Assembly (NCBI RefSeq): GCF_021049305.1
Contig: NZ_CP088081.1
Coordinates: forward strand, 3,162,001-3,226,000
DNA: 64,000 bases
Source: Ideonella dechloratans
Lineage (GTDB): Bacteria > Pseudomonadota > Gammaproteobacteria > Burkholderiales > Burkholderiaceae_C
Direction of reading: 5' to 3'
Under the pieces are notes generated by a model. The model worked only from the letters and a program-made list of their open reading frames with translations, did no database searches and was not told where the DNA came from. Below, one piece after another: positions 17,916 through 25,945 of the stretch (its first letter is position 1; every line of letters starts with the position of its first letter). A program made the position numbers and the translations under genes.

Positions 17916-18551
17916 TCAACGCAGGGCCATGCCGTCGAAGGTCGTCGACGTGACCCAGTCGAGGATCTGCGCGTGGGTGTACTGGCCCGACTCCTTGAGC
18001 ATGGCCACCACCGGATCGCAGGCCCGGGCAAAGAGGGTATAGAGCACCAGCTCGCCCGGCAAGGCCGGGTTGAGCTGGCCGCCGGTCTGGGCCTCGGTGA
18101 TCCAGATGCTCAGCCGGTTGCTCAGCGCGATCAGACGGTCCATGTACTCGTCGTTGGACTGCAGCGAGGCGCTCAGGCTGGAGTTCTGCGCCGGCAGCGT
18201 GGGCATCTCGCCTTCCAGCTGGGTCTGCATGGCCCAGCGGGTCACGGCCTTGAGCTGGTCCAGCGCCCGCACCGGCTGGCCGGACTGCGCCGCCTCGACG
18301 GCCTGGGCCCGCAGGCCGTCGACGAAGGCCAAGGCCCGGTCCAGCACGCCCACCATGGCCGCACCGGCCAGGTCTTCCTTGGAGGGAAAGAGCTTGTAGA
18401 GGCTGGCCTTGGCCAGACCGGCCTCGGCGGCCACCTCGTCCACCGTCATCGCGTCATAGCCCTTGGTGGCCAGCAGGCGGTTCACGGCGGCCACGATGGC
18501 CTCCTCGCGCACACGCTGCATCTGCTCTCGGATCGACGGACGGGCTCCCAT
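17916..18551 (-). CDS. TetR-family transcriptional regulator
   Basis: A 211-residue repressor. The N-terminal helix-turn-helix is clear: IVAAVNRLLATKGYDAMTVD, then EVAAEAGLAKASLYKLFPSK. The C-terminal ligand domain ends in LYTLFARACDPVVAMLKES. The gene is divergent from the FAD oxidoreductase operon; the 127-bp spacer holds two tandem palindromic sites (18624-18641 and 18645-18662), which makes it the probable local repressor of that operon. It forms a two-gene unit with pirin. The ligand is unknown; an acyl chain or oxidised lipid would fit the target genes (inference). Confidence 0.92.
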   Translation of the reverse strand: MGARPSIREQMQRVREEAIVAAVNRLLATKGYDAMTVDEVAAEAGLAKASLYKLFPSKEDLAGAAMVGVLDRALAFVDGLRAQAVEAAQSGQPVRALDQLKAVTRWAMQTQLEGEMPTLPAQNSSLSASLQSNDEYMDRLIALSNRLSIWITEAQTGGQLNPALPGELVLYTLFARACDPVVAMLKESGQYTHAQILDWVTSTTFDGMALR

Positions 18552-18623
18552 GGGCCGGATTCTAGACCCGGCGAGCCATCTTCAATACCCGATAGTGCAA
18601 AGTGGATACCAAACGGTTATATT

Positions 18624-18662
18624 TTGAACTCATCAGTTCAATCATTGATCTGACAAGTTCAA
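18624..18662. promoter_or_regulatory. Tandem operator-like palindromes between tetR and the FAD oxidoreductase operon
   Basis: Site 1 (18624-18641) is TTGAACT-CATC-AGTTCAA, a perfect 7-bp inverted repeat. Site 2 (18645-18662), TTGATCTGACAAGTTCAA, is an imperfect copy sharing most positions, offset by 21 bp (two helical turns). An AT-rich TATATT lies at about 18619-18624 as a possible -10 for the plus-strand operon, so bound repressor would cover the start point. Site 2 ends just before the ribosome site GGGAGG (18664-18669). Confidence 0.75.
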
Positions 18663-18678
18663 CCGGGAGGTCTTCCAC

Positions 18679-20013
18679 ATGCACCGAGTCGCTGTCATCG
18701 GTTCCGGCATCGCCGGCCTGGGCGCCGCCTGGCGACTGAGCCGAGCGCAGGCCGGCCAGCCGCCGCTGCAGGTCACCCTGTTCGAGGCCGGCCGCCACTT
18801 CGGCGGCCACGCCCACACGGTGGACCTGGCGCTCGACGGTGTCCACCAGGGCGTGGACACCGGCTTCCTGGTCTACAACCAGCGCACCTACCCGCTGCTG
18901 ACCCGGCTCTTCGCCGAGCTGGGGGTGGAGGTGGCGGCCTCGGACATGTCCTTCTCGGTGCAGGTGCCGCGGCCCGACGGCCGGCCCGGCCTGGAATGGA
19001 GCGGCAGCTCGCTGGCCAGCGTCTTCGCCCAGCGCAGCAACCTGCTGCGTCCGCGCTTCTGGCACATGCTGGCCGAGATCCTGCGCTTCAACCGCCTGGC
19101 CACCGACCTGGCCCGGCGCCAGGCCGAGGCGGAGCTGGACACCTCGATCGGTGCCTTCCTCGACCTTCACGGCTTCGGCCCGGCCTTCCGCGAGGACTAC
19201 CTGCTGCCGATGATCGGCTGCATCTGGTCCTGCCCCACCGACCAGATGCTGCGCTTCCCGGTGGCCACGCTGATCCGCTTCTGCCACAACCATGGCCTGA
19301 TCCAGGTCACCGACCGGCCGCAGTGGTACACGGTGCGCGGCGGCTCGCGCCAGTACGTGCGCCGGCTGGTGGCCCAGCTGCCCGACGCCCGGCTGAACAC
19401 GCCGGTGCTGGGCCTCAAGCGCCTGGACCAGGGCGTGGTGCTGCAAACCGCGCATGGCAGCGAGCACTTCGACGCGGTGGTGCTGGCCTGCCACAGCGAC
19501 CAGGCCCTGGCCCTGCTGGGCGAGGACGCCAGCGCCGACGAGCGCGCGGTGCTGGGCGCCATCCGCTACCAGCCCAACGAGGCCGTGCTGCACACCGACA
19601 CCGGCGTGCTGCCCACCCGCCCCGCCGCCTGGGCGGCCTGGAACTACGAGCGCGCCGCCAGCACGCAGCAGGAACAGACCCAGGTCTGCCTGCACTACCT
19701 GATCAACCGCCTGCAGCCCCTGCCCTGGGAACGCCCGGTCATCGTCTCGCTCAACCCGGCCCGGCCGATCGACGAGCGCCAGGTGCACCAGCGCATCGCC
19801 TACAGCCACCCGGTGTTCGACCTGGCCGCCATCGAGGCCCAGCGCCGCGTGCCCGGGCTGCAGGGGCGGCGCCACACCTGGTTCTGCGGCGCCTGGTGCG
19901 GCTACGGCTTCCACGAGGACGGCCTGCGCGCCGGCACCGAGGCCGCCGAGGATCTGCGCCGTGCGCTGGCCGGCCGGCCCGACACGGCCGACAGCGCCCG
20001 GGGGGCCGCATGA
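18679..20013 (+). CDS. NAD(P)/FAD-dependent oxidoreductase (amine-oxidase-like, photo-oxidative stress cluster)
   Basis: A 444-residue flavoprotein. It opens with VAVIGSGIAGLGAAWRLSRA (GxGxxG) and FEAGRHFGGHAHTVD, the FAD-binding start of the amine oxidase/phytoene-desaturase superfamily, followed by GVDTGFLVYNQRTYP. Typical later segments are FREDYLLPMIGCIWS, WYTVRGGSRQYVRRL, and the FAD-closing WFCGAWCGYGFHEDGLRAG. Orthologues lie in singlet-oxygen regulons of other proteobacteria, where such enzymes are linked to fatty-acid desaturation or furan fatty-acid formation; that role is inferred here. ATG 18679 follows GGGAGG. First gene of the eight-gene operon; it overlaps the DUF1365 gene (ATGA). 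Confidence 0.9.
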   Translation: MHRVAVIGSGIAGLGAAWRLSRAQAGQPPLQVTLFEAGRHFGGHAHTVDLALDGVHQGVDTGFLVYNQRTYPLLTRLFAELGVEVAASDMSFSVQVPRPDGRPGLEWSGSSLASVFAQRSNLLRPRFWHMLAEILRFNRLATDLARRQAEAELDTSIGAFLDLHGFGPAFREDYLLPMIGCIWSCPTDQMLRFPVATLIRFCHNHGLIQVTDRPQWYTVRGGSRQYVRRLVAQLPDARLNTPVLGLKRLDQGVVLQTAHGSEHFDAVVLACHSDQALALLGEDASADERAVLGAIRYQPNEAVLHTDTGVLPTRPAAWAAWNYERAASTQQEQTQVCLHYLINRLQPLPWERPVIVSLNPARPIDERQVHQRIAYSHPVFDLAAIEAQRRVPGLQGRRHTWFCGAWCGYGFHEDGLRAGTEAAEDLRRALAGRPDTADSARGAA

Positions 20014-20804
20014 ACGCCACCCCCCGTGCCACCGCCGCCGCGCAGCCGCTGATCGGCTTCGGCAGCGTCTGGCACCGCCGCTTGCGGCCGGTGGAACATG
20101 CCTTCCGCTACCCCAGCTACTTCCTGCTGCTGCCGCTGCGCAGCCTGCGCGGCGCGCCGCAGGCCGCGCTGCGCCGCAACCGCTGGGGCTGGCTGAGCTT
20201 CCATGACCGCGACCACGGCGAGGGCGGCCCCGACGCGCTGGCCTGGTTCGAGGACCTGCTGGCGCGCGAGGGCATCACCGACGCCGACGGCGAGGTCTGG
20301 CTGCACACCTTCCCCCGGGTGCTGGGCTATGTCTTCAAGCCGGTGAGCTTCTGGTACGCGCACCGGGCCGACGGCTCGCTGGCCGCCGTGCTGGCCGAAG
20401 TCAACAACACCTTCGGCGAGCGCCACGCCTACCTGCTGGCCGGGCCGGACCTGGCCTGGGGCCGCGAACAGCACGCCCGCAAGGTCTTCCACGTCTCGCC
20501 CTTCTGCCGGGTCGAGGGGGCCTACCGCTTCCGCTTCGAGCGCCACGCGGGCGATGCGCAGCAGCCGCCCCACACCCTGGTGCGGGTGGACCTGGACGAT
20601 GCCCAGGGCCCGCTGCTGCAGACCAGCGTGGGCGGCCGGCTCGAGGCCCTGAGCCCGGCCAGCGTGCGCCGGGCCTGCTTCGGCACCCCGCTGATGACCC
20701 TGGGCGTGATCGCCCGCATCCACTGGCAGGCGCTGCAGCTCTGGCGCAAGCGCGTGCCCTTCTTCGGCAAACCCGCCGCCCCCGAGCACTTCGTCACCCG
20801 ATGA
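20010..20804 (+). CDS. DUF1365 family protein
   Basis: A 264-residue protein of DUF1365. The motifs GSVWHRRLRPVEHAFRYPSY at the N-terminus (residues 20-39), LHTFPRVLGYVFKPVSFWYA in the middle, AEVNNTFGERHAYLL, and KVFHVSPFCRVEGAYRFRF are the conserved family blocks. Biochemical activity is not established; the family is almost always encoded beside an FAD oxidoreductase and a cyclopropane-synthase-like methyltransferase, as here, and is thought to act with them on membrane acyl chains. It overlaps both neighbours by ATGA junctions, so three proteins are made in a coupled way. Confidence 0.92.
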   Translation: MNATPRATAAAQPLIGFGSVWHRRLRPVEHAFRYPSYFLLLPLRSLRGAPQAALRRNRWGWLSFHDRDHGEGGPDALAWFEDLLAREGITDADGEVWLHTFPRVLGYVFKPVSFWYAHRADGSLAAVLAEVNNTFGERHAYLLAGPDLAWGREQHARKVFHVSPFCRVEGAYRFRFERHAGDAQQPPHTLVRVDLDDAQGPLLQTSVGGRLEALSPASVRRACFGTPLMTLGVIARIHWQALQLWRKRVPFFGKPAAPEHFVTR

Positions 20805-22060
20805 ACACGACCACCGCGACCTCCCCCCGCTCCGCGGCCGTGCCCGGCGCCGCACCCGCCGCCGCCCGCCGCGTGCTCAACTTGCTGGCCCGCCTGCCCC
20901 AGGGCCGGCTGGACCTGCAGCTGCCCGATGGCCAGGTGCAGCGCCTGTCCGGCGCCACCGGCAGCGGCCAGCCCGTCGGCAGCATGGTGCTGCACAACTG
21001 GGCCGTCTTCGAGCGCACCTTGAAGGCCGGCGACATCGGCCTGGCCGAGAGCTACATCGACGGCGACTGGGACAGCTCCGACCTGGCCGCCCTGCTGCGC
21101 CTGTGCATCCGCAACCGCGAGCACATCGAGGGCCTCATCTACGGCCGCTGGTGGGGCGCCCTGGCCTACCGGCTGCGCCACCTGCTGCGGCGCAACAGCC
21201 GCAGCGGCAGCGCCAAGAACATCCATGCCCACTACGACCTGGGCAACAGCTTCTACCGCCTGTGGCTGGACCCGACCATGAGCTACAGCGCGGCCTGGTT
21301 CGAGGGCCGCGACCCGCGCGGCGTGGACCTCCAGGCCGCCCAGCAGGCCAAGGTGCGCCGCGCCCTGCGCGAAGCCCGGGTGACGCCCGGCGCCCGGGTG
21401 CTGGAGATCGGCTGCGGCTGGGGCGGGCTGGCGGAGATCGCGGCCGGCGAGTTCGGCGCCCATGTCACCGGCGTGACCCTCTCGCGCGAGCAGCTGCAAT
21501 GGGGCCAGGCGCGCATGCAGGCCCTGGGCCTGGGCCGGCAGGTGGACCTGCGCTACCAGGACTACCGCGACCTGGCCGAGCGGCACGCGGACGCGCCCTT
21601 CGATGCCATCGTCTCCATCGAGATGTTCGAGGCGGTGGGCCGCGAGTACTGGCGCGGCTACTTCGAGACCCTGCGCGCCTGCCTCAAGCCCGGTGGTCAC
21701 GCCTGCATCCAGACCATCACCATCCGCGACGACCTGTTCGAGCGCTATGTGCGCTCGACCGACTTCATCCAGCAGTACATCTTCCCCGGCGGCCTGCTGC
21801 CCAGCCCCTCGGCCTTCGAGGCCGAGGCCCGCCGTGCCGGCTTCATCGTCGAGCAGCGCCTGGCCTTCGGGCCCGACTACGCCGAAACCCTGCGCCGCTG
21901 GCGCGAGGCCTTCCTGCGCGAGATCGACACGGTGCAGCGCCTGGGCTTCGACGCCCGCTTCCAGCGCATCTGGGCCTTCTACCTGGCCTATTGCGAGGCG
22001 GCCTTCGACACCGGCAACACCGACGTCATCCAGTTCACGCTGCGCAAGCCCCTGTCATGA
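20801..22060 (+). CDS. Cyclopropane-fatty-acyl-phospholipid synthase family methyltransferase
   Basis: A 419-residue SAM-dependent methyltransferase of the CfaA/CMAS family. The N-terminal helical domain contains VLHNWAVFERTLKAGDIGLA and ESYIDGDWD. The catalytic domain starts at NIHAHYDLGNSFYRLWLD, then YSAAWFEG, the SAM motif VLEIGCGWGGLAEIAA, and IVSIEMFEAVGREYWRGYF. These are the active-site blocks of enzymes that methylate double bonds in phospholipid acyl chains. In singlet-oxygen clusters such paralogues make methylated or furan fatty acids rather than plain cyclopropanes, so the product here is open. A second, more canonical Cfa is at 41499-42680. It overlaps both neighbours (ATGA). 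Confidence 0.9.
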   Translation: MNTTTATSPRSAAVPGAAPAAARRVLNLLARLPQGRLDLQLPDGQVQRLSGATGSGQPVGSMVLHNWAVFERTLKAGDIGLAESYIDGDWDSSDLAALLRLCIRNREHIEGLIYGRWWGALAYRLRHLLRRNSRSGSAKNIHAHYDLGNSFYRLWLDPTMSYSAAWFEGRDPRGVDLQAAQQAKVRRALREARVTPGARVLEIGCGWGGLAEIAAGEFGAHVTGVTLSREQLQWGQARMQALGLGRQVDLRYQDYRDLAERHADAPFDAIVSIEMFEAVGREYWRGYFETLRACLKPGGHACIQTITIRDDLFERYVRSTDFIQQYIFPGGLLPSPSAFEAEARRAGFIVEQRLAFGPDYAETLRRWREAFLREIDTVQRLGFDARFQRIWAFYLAYCEAAFDTGNTDVIQFTLRKPLS

Positions 22061-22683
22061 CATCCGCCATGCAACCCGCCCCGTCCCCGCACTGCACCCG
22101 GCGCCGGAGCCTGGCCTGCATGGCCCGGATGGCCGGCATGCTGGCCACCCTGCCCGTCACCTTGAACACCCCCATGACCGCCCTCGCCCAGACCGCTGCC
22201 CCCACCCCGACGCCCCCGGCCGAACTCCGGCCCCTGCTGCCCACGGCCCGCCTGCTGGGCAGTGGCGTGCTGCGCTTCTTCGGCCTGCGCGTGTACGAGG
22301 CACGGCTGTGGGCCGCCCCCGGCTTCCAGCCCGAGCGCTACGCCCAGCAGCCCTTTGGCCTGGAACTGGCCTACGACCGCAAGCTCGAGGGCGAAGCCAT
22401 CGCCGAACGCTCCATCGCCGAGATGCGCCGCGTGGGCCCCTTCAGCGAGAGCCAGGCCAACCAGTGGCTGGCCCTGATGAAGCAGGCCTTCCCGGACGTG
22501 GCCGCGCAGGACCGGCTGCTGGGCCTGAACGACGGCCAGGGCGACGTGCGCTTCTTCCACAACGGCCAGCCCACCGCGCAGACCCGGGACGCCGAATACG
22601 CCCGGCTGTTCTTCGGCATCTGGCTGGCGCCGCAGACCTCGGCCCCCGCGCTGCGCGACGCCCTGCTGGGCCTGGCACGCTGA
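22057..22683 (+). CDS. Chalcone-isomerase-like exported protein
   Basis: A 208-residue protein with a hydrophobic N-terminal segment after Arg residues (RRRSLACMARMAGMLATLPV, residues 16-35) that fits a signal peptide. The mature part shows LLGSGVLRFFGLRVYEARLW, FGLELAYDRKLEGEAIAERS and EYARLFFGIWLAPQTSAPAL, the pattern of the bacterial chalcone-isomerase-like family (CHI-fold, fatty-acid-binding relatives). Catalysis is not known; binding of oxidised fatty acids is plausible in this operon. ATG 22057 overlaps the methyltransferase stop. It ends 22 bp before the MFS carrier gene. Confidence 0.82.
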   Translation: MTSAMQPAPSPHCTRRRSLACMARMAGMLATLPVTLNTPMTALAQTAAPTPTPPAELRPLLPTARLLGSGVLRFFGLRVYEARLWAAPGFQPERYAQQPFGLELAYDRKLEGEAIAERSIAEMRRVGPFSESQANQWLALMKQAFPDVAAQDRLLGLNDGQGDVRFFHNGQPTAQTRDAEYARLFFGIWLAPQTSAPALRDALLGLAR

Positions 22684-22705
22684 ACCTCGTCCAACCAGCC
22701 CCAAC

Positions 22706-24028
22706 ATGCCCACGCCACACGCCCCCGCCGCCGCCCTGCCCTGGCGCACCGGGCTGGCCTATGGCGCGCTGGCCCTGCCGCTGGCCTTCGTCTCGCTGCC
22801 GCTCTACGTGACGCTGCCGCACCACTACGCCACCGAGGCCGGCGCCCCGCTGGCCGCCCTGGGCATGGTGCTGCTGGCCACCCGCGGCCTGGACGCCGTG
22901 GTGGACCCGGCCCTGGGGCGCTGGGCCGACCACCTGTTCCGGCGCGGCCTGCGCCCGGCCTGGCAGGCCGCGGCCGGGGGCGCGCTGGCCCTGGCGCTGG
23001 CCTTTGCCGCGCTGTGGCACCCGCCACGCGGGCCGGCCGCCGCCACCCTGGCCTGGCTGGGCCTGACCCTGCTGGCCTGCACCCTGGCCTACAGCGGCGT
23101 GGCCATCCTGCACCAGGCCTGGGGCACCCGCTGGGGCGGCGCGCCGGCCTGGCGGGCCCAGGTCAGCGCCTGGCGCGAGGGCGCCACCCTGCTGGGCGTG
23201 GTGCTGGCCAGCGCCCTGCCCGCCTGGCTGGGGCTGGACGGGACCAGCGCCGTGCTGGCCGTGGCCCTGGGTGCCGGCCTGCTCGGCCTGGGCTGGCTGC
23301 TGCGCCGCCCTGGCGTGGCCACCCTGCCGACCGCCGCCGCGGATGCGTCAGCCGAAACCCCGTCGCCCCCTGCGCGCACGACCGCCACCTCGCCCTGGCG
23401 CGACGCCGCCTTCCGCCGCCTGCTGGCGGTCTTCATGCTCAACGGCGTGGCCAGCGCCATCCCGGCCACGCTGCTGCCCTTCTTCGTGGCCGACCGGCTG
23501 CAGGCCGCCGGCCTGCAGCCCCTGCTGCTGCTGACCTACTTCGGCGCCGCCGCGCTGGGCCTGCCGCTGTGGGTGCGGGCGGTGCGGCGCTGGGGCCTGT
23601 CGCCCACCTGGCGCGCCGGCATGGCCGCCAGCGTGGCGGCCTTCGCCTGCACCCCGGCCCTGGGCGCGGGCGACGGCCCGGCCTTTGCCGCCATCTGCCT
23701 GGCCAGCGGCCTGGCCCTGGGGGCCGACCTGGCCCTGCCCGGCGCCCTGCTGACCGGCGTGATCCACCAGGCCGGCGCGGGCCAGCAGGGCGAGGGCCGC
23801 TACCTGGGCTGGTGGGCCTGCGCCACCAAGCTCAACCTGGCCCTGGCCGCCGGCCTGGCCCTGCCGCTGCTGGCCGCCGCCGGCTACCAACCCGGTCAGG
23901 CGGCTCCCGCGGGGCTGCAGGCCCTGGCCTGGGCCTACGGCGGCCTGCCCCTGCTGCTCAAGCTGGCGGCCCTGGCCGCGCTGTGGCGCGCCGAGCAGCG
24001 CCACCCCACCTGGAGAGACACCGCATGA
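22706..24028 (+). CDS. MFS transporter, GPH (glycoside-pentoside-hexuronide) type
   Basis: A 440-residue inner-membrane carrier with about twelve hydrophobic segments. The loop [21 protein letters not shown] with its Asp residues is the MFS_2/GPH hallmark, between helices 2 and 3. Other members of this type transport sugars with a cation, but homologues in photo-oxidative clusters have no known substrate; movement of a lipid or lipid fragment is a guess. It overlaps the DUF3833 gene by ATGA (24025). The central loop (about residues 205-230) is a Pro/Thr/Ala-rich linker. Confidence 0.87.
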   Translation: MPTPHAPAAALPWRTGLAYGALALPLAFVSLPLYVTLPHHYATEAGAPLAALGMVLLATRGLDAVVDPALGRWADHLFRRGLRPAWQAAAGGALALALAFAALWHPPRGPAAATLAWLGLTLLACTLAYSGVAILHQAWGTRWGGAPAWRAQVSAWREGATLLGVVLASALPAWLGLDGTSAVLAVALGAGLLGLGWLLRRPGVATLPTAAADASAETPSPPARTTATSPWRDAAFRRLLAVFMLNGVASAIPATLLPFFVADRLQAAGLQPLLLLTYFGAAALGLPLWVRAVRRWGLSPTWRAGMAASVAAFACTPALGAGDGPAFAAICLASGLALGADLALPGALLTGVIHQAGAGQQGEGRYLGWWACATKLNLALAAGLALPLLAAAGYQPGQAAPAGLQALAWAYGGLPLLLKLAALAALWRAEQRHPTWRDTA

Positions 24029-24639
24029 TCCGCCTCCTCCCCTTCGCCATTCCCCCCAGCGCCCGGCGTGTGCTGCTGACCCTGGCGGCCACCGGCGCCC
24101 TGGCCGGCCTGGCCGCTTGCGCCGGCCCCAGCGTGCAGGATTACGCCCAGGAAAAGCCGGTGCTGGACCTGCGCGACTACCTCAACGGCCCGCTGACCGC
24201 CCAGGGCCTGTTCACCGACCGCTCCGGCCGCGTCGTCAAGCGCTTCACGGTGCAGATGACCGGCCAGTGGCAGGGTGACGAGGGCACGCTGGACGAGCAT
24301 TTCCGCTACAGCGACGGCACGACCCAGCGCCGCGTCTGGCACCTGCGCCACCTCGGCGACGGGCGTTATGTGGGCCGGGCCGACGACGTGGTGGGCGAAG
24401 CCCGCGGCGAGAGCGCCGGCAACGCCTTCCACTGGACCTACACCCTGGCCCTGCCGGTGGACGGCCGGGTCTGGAACGTCGAGTTCGACGACTGGATGTA
24501 CCGCATGGACGAAACCACCGTGCTCAACCGCTCGGCCATGAGCAAGTTCGGCATCCACCTGGGCGACGTGACCCTGGCCTTCACCAAGCCGGCGCAGGCC
24601 GTGAGCCACTCCAGCGGCACCATCGACCACAAGGACTGA
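24025..24639 (+). CDS. DUF3833 family lipoprotein
   Basis: A 204-residue protein with an N-terminal signal ending in a lipobox-like LAGLAACAG (Cys about 32), so it is probably anchored in a membrane facing the periplasm. The family blocks are LDLRDYLNGPLTAQGLFTDR, RVVKRFTVQMTGQWQGDEGT, LDEHFRYSDGTTQRRVW and WNVEFDDWMYRMDETTVLNR, which define DUF3833. Function unknown; the fold is probably a lipocalin-like barrel, and members sit consistently in this gene cluster. It overlaps the carrier gene by 4 nt and is followed after 4 bp by the SDR. Confidence 0.9.
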   Translation: MIRLLPFAIPPSARRVLLTLAATGALAGLAACAGPSVQDYAQEKPVLDLRDYLNGPLTAQGLFTDRSGRVVKRFTVQMTGQWQGDEGTLDEHFRYSDGTTQRRVWHLRHLGDGRYVGRADDVVGEARGESAGNAFHWTYTLALPVDGRVWNVEFDDWMYRMDETTVLNRSAMSKFGIHLGDVTLAFTKPAQAVSHSSGTIDHKD

Positions 24640-24643
24640 CACC

Positions 24644-25435
24644 ATGGGCTGGCTGGGACGGGACCTGAACCCCCGCATCACCGACTGGGCCGGACGCTGG
24701 GTCTGGCTGGTGGGCGCCTCCTCGGGCATCGGCCGGGCGCTGGCCGAGGCCCTGCACCGGCGCGGCGCGCGGGTCATCGTCTCGGCCCGGCAGGCCGCCG
24801 CGCTGCAGGACTTCGCCCGGGCCCACCCGGGCAGCCTGGCCCTGCCGCTGGACGTGACCGATGCCCAGGCCGTGCGGCAGGCCGCCGCCCGGGTGGCCGA
24901 GGCCGCCGGCGGCGCCCCGGCCCTGGTGCTGTTCTGCGCCGGCCATTACCGGGCCCAGAGCGCGACCGCCTTCGACCTGGCGGAGATGCAGCGTCATCTG
25001 GCCGTGAACTACCAGGGCGCCCTGCATCTGCTCGACGCGGTGCTGCCGCTGCTGCTGGCCGCCGGCCGCGGCCACCTCAGCCTGGTGGGCAGCGTGGCCG
25101 GCTACCGCGGGCTGCCGCTGTCGCTGGCCTACGGGCCGACCAAGGCGGCGCTGAACAACCTGGCCGAGAGCCTGTACCTGGACCTGCACCCGCGCGGCCT
25201 GGGCGTGTCCATCGTCAACCCGGGCTTCGTCGAAACCCCGCTGACCGCGCAGAACGCCTTTCGGATGCCGGCGCTGATCACGCCCGAACAGGCCGCCCAG
25301 GCCATGTTGCAGGGCTGGGCCCAGGGCCGCTTCGAGATGAACTTCCCGCGCCGCTTCACCCGCTGGGTGCGGCTGCTGCGCGGCCTGCCCGACGCCTGGT
25401 ACTTCGCCCTGGTGCGCCGGGCCACCGGTGCCTGA
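24644..25435 (+). CDS. Short-chain dehydrogenase/reductase
   Basis: A 263-residue classical SDR. VWLVGASSGIGRALAEALHR is the NAD(P) motif, LFCAGHYRAQSA covers the NAG position (changed to CAG), the catalytic Ser is in LSLVGSVAGYRGLPLSLA with Tyr and Lys in YGPTKAA, and the PG motif is SIVNPGFVETPLTA. The C-terminal part (PRRFTRWVRLLRGLPDAWYF) is typical for SDRs of the DUF3833/NTF2 cluster. The substrate is unknown; an oxidised fatty-acid or aldehyde intermediate would suit the operon. It begins 4 bp after the DUF3833 gene and ends 4 bp before the NTF2-like gene. Confidence 0.9.
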   Translation: MGWLGRDLNPRITDWAGRWVWLVGASSGIGRALAEALHRRGARVIVSARQAAALQDFARAHPGSLALPLDVTDAQAVRQAAARVAEAAGGAPALVLFCAGHYRAQSATAFDLAEMQRHLAVNYQGALHLLDAVLPLLLAAGRGHLSLVGSVAGYRGLPLSLAYGPTKAALNNLAESLYLDLHPRGLGVSIVNPGFVETPLTAQNAFRMPALITPEQAAQAMLQGWAQGRFEMNFPRRFTRWVRLLRGLPDAWYFALVRRATGA

Positions 25436-25439
25436 ACCC

Positions 25440-25886
25440 ATGCCGCCCCGCCCCATCAACGACCCCCGCACCGCGCGCCTGGTGGCCGCCTACGAGGCCC
25501 TGCGGCCCGATACCGTGCCGCAACTGCTGGCGCTCTACGACGACGAGGCCCTGTTCAAGGACCCCTTCAACGAGGTGCGCGGTCAGGCCGCGATCGGCCG
25601 CATCTTCACCCACATGTTCCAGGCCCTGGACGCCCCGCGCTTCGACGTGCGGGTGGCGGTGACGGAGGGCGACGACGCCTTCCTGACCTGGGATTTCCAT
25701 TTCGCCCGCCGCGGCCAGTCGGAGCGCTGGACCATCCGCGGTGCCAGCCACCTGCTCTACACCCCGGCGGGGCAGGTCTCGGTGCACCGCGACTACTGGG
25801 ACGCGGCCGAGGAGCTGTACGCCAAGCTGCCTCTGCTGGGCGTGCTGATGCGGGCGCTGCAGCGGCGGCTGGGCACGCCGGCCTGA
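25440..25886 (+). CDS. NTF2-like (SnoaL) protein
   Basis: A 148-residue protein with the cone-shaped NTF2-like fold signatures: LVAAYEALRPDTVPQLLALY, ALFKDPFNEVRGQAAIGRIF, DAFLTWDFHFARR and VSVHRDYWDAAEELYAKLPL. Members of this subfamily follow the SDR in photo-oxidative clusters. It may be a small isomerase or binding protein; no reaction is known. ATG 25440 gives the usual length; a GTG at 25428 inside the SDR end is less likely. Last gene of the operon. No hairpin with a T-run follows in the 59 bp before the aminotransferase gene, so read-through is possible. Confidence 0.88.
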   Translation: MPPRPINDPRTARLVAAYEALRPDTVPQLLALYDDEALFKDPFNEVRGQAAIGRIFTHMFQALDAPRFDVRVAVTEGDDAFLTWDFHFARRGQSERWTIRGASHLLYTPAGQVSVHRDYWDAAEELYAKLPLLGVLMRALQRRLGTPA

Positions 25887-25945
25887 GGACGGCGAGACGG
25901 GCTGACAGAATCGGCGCATCCTCCGCCGTCTGCCCTCACGCCGCC

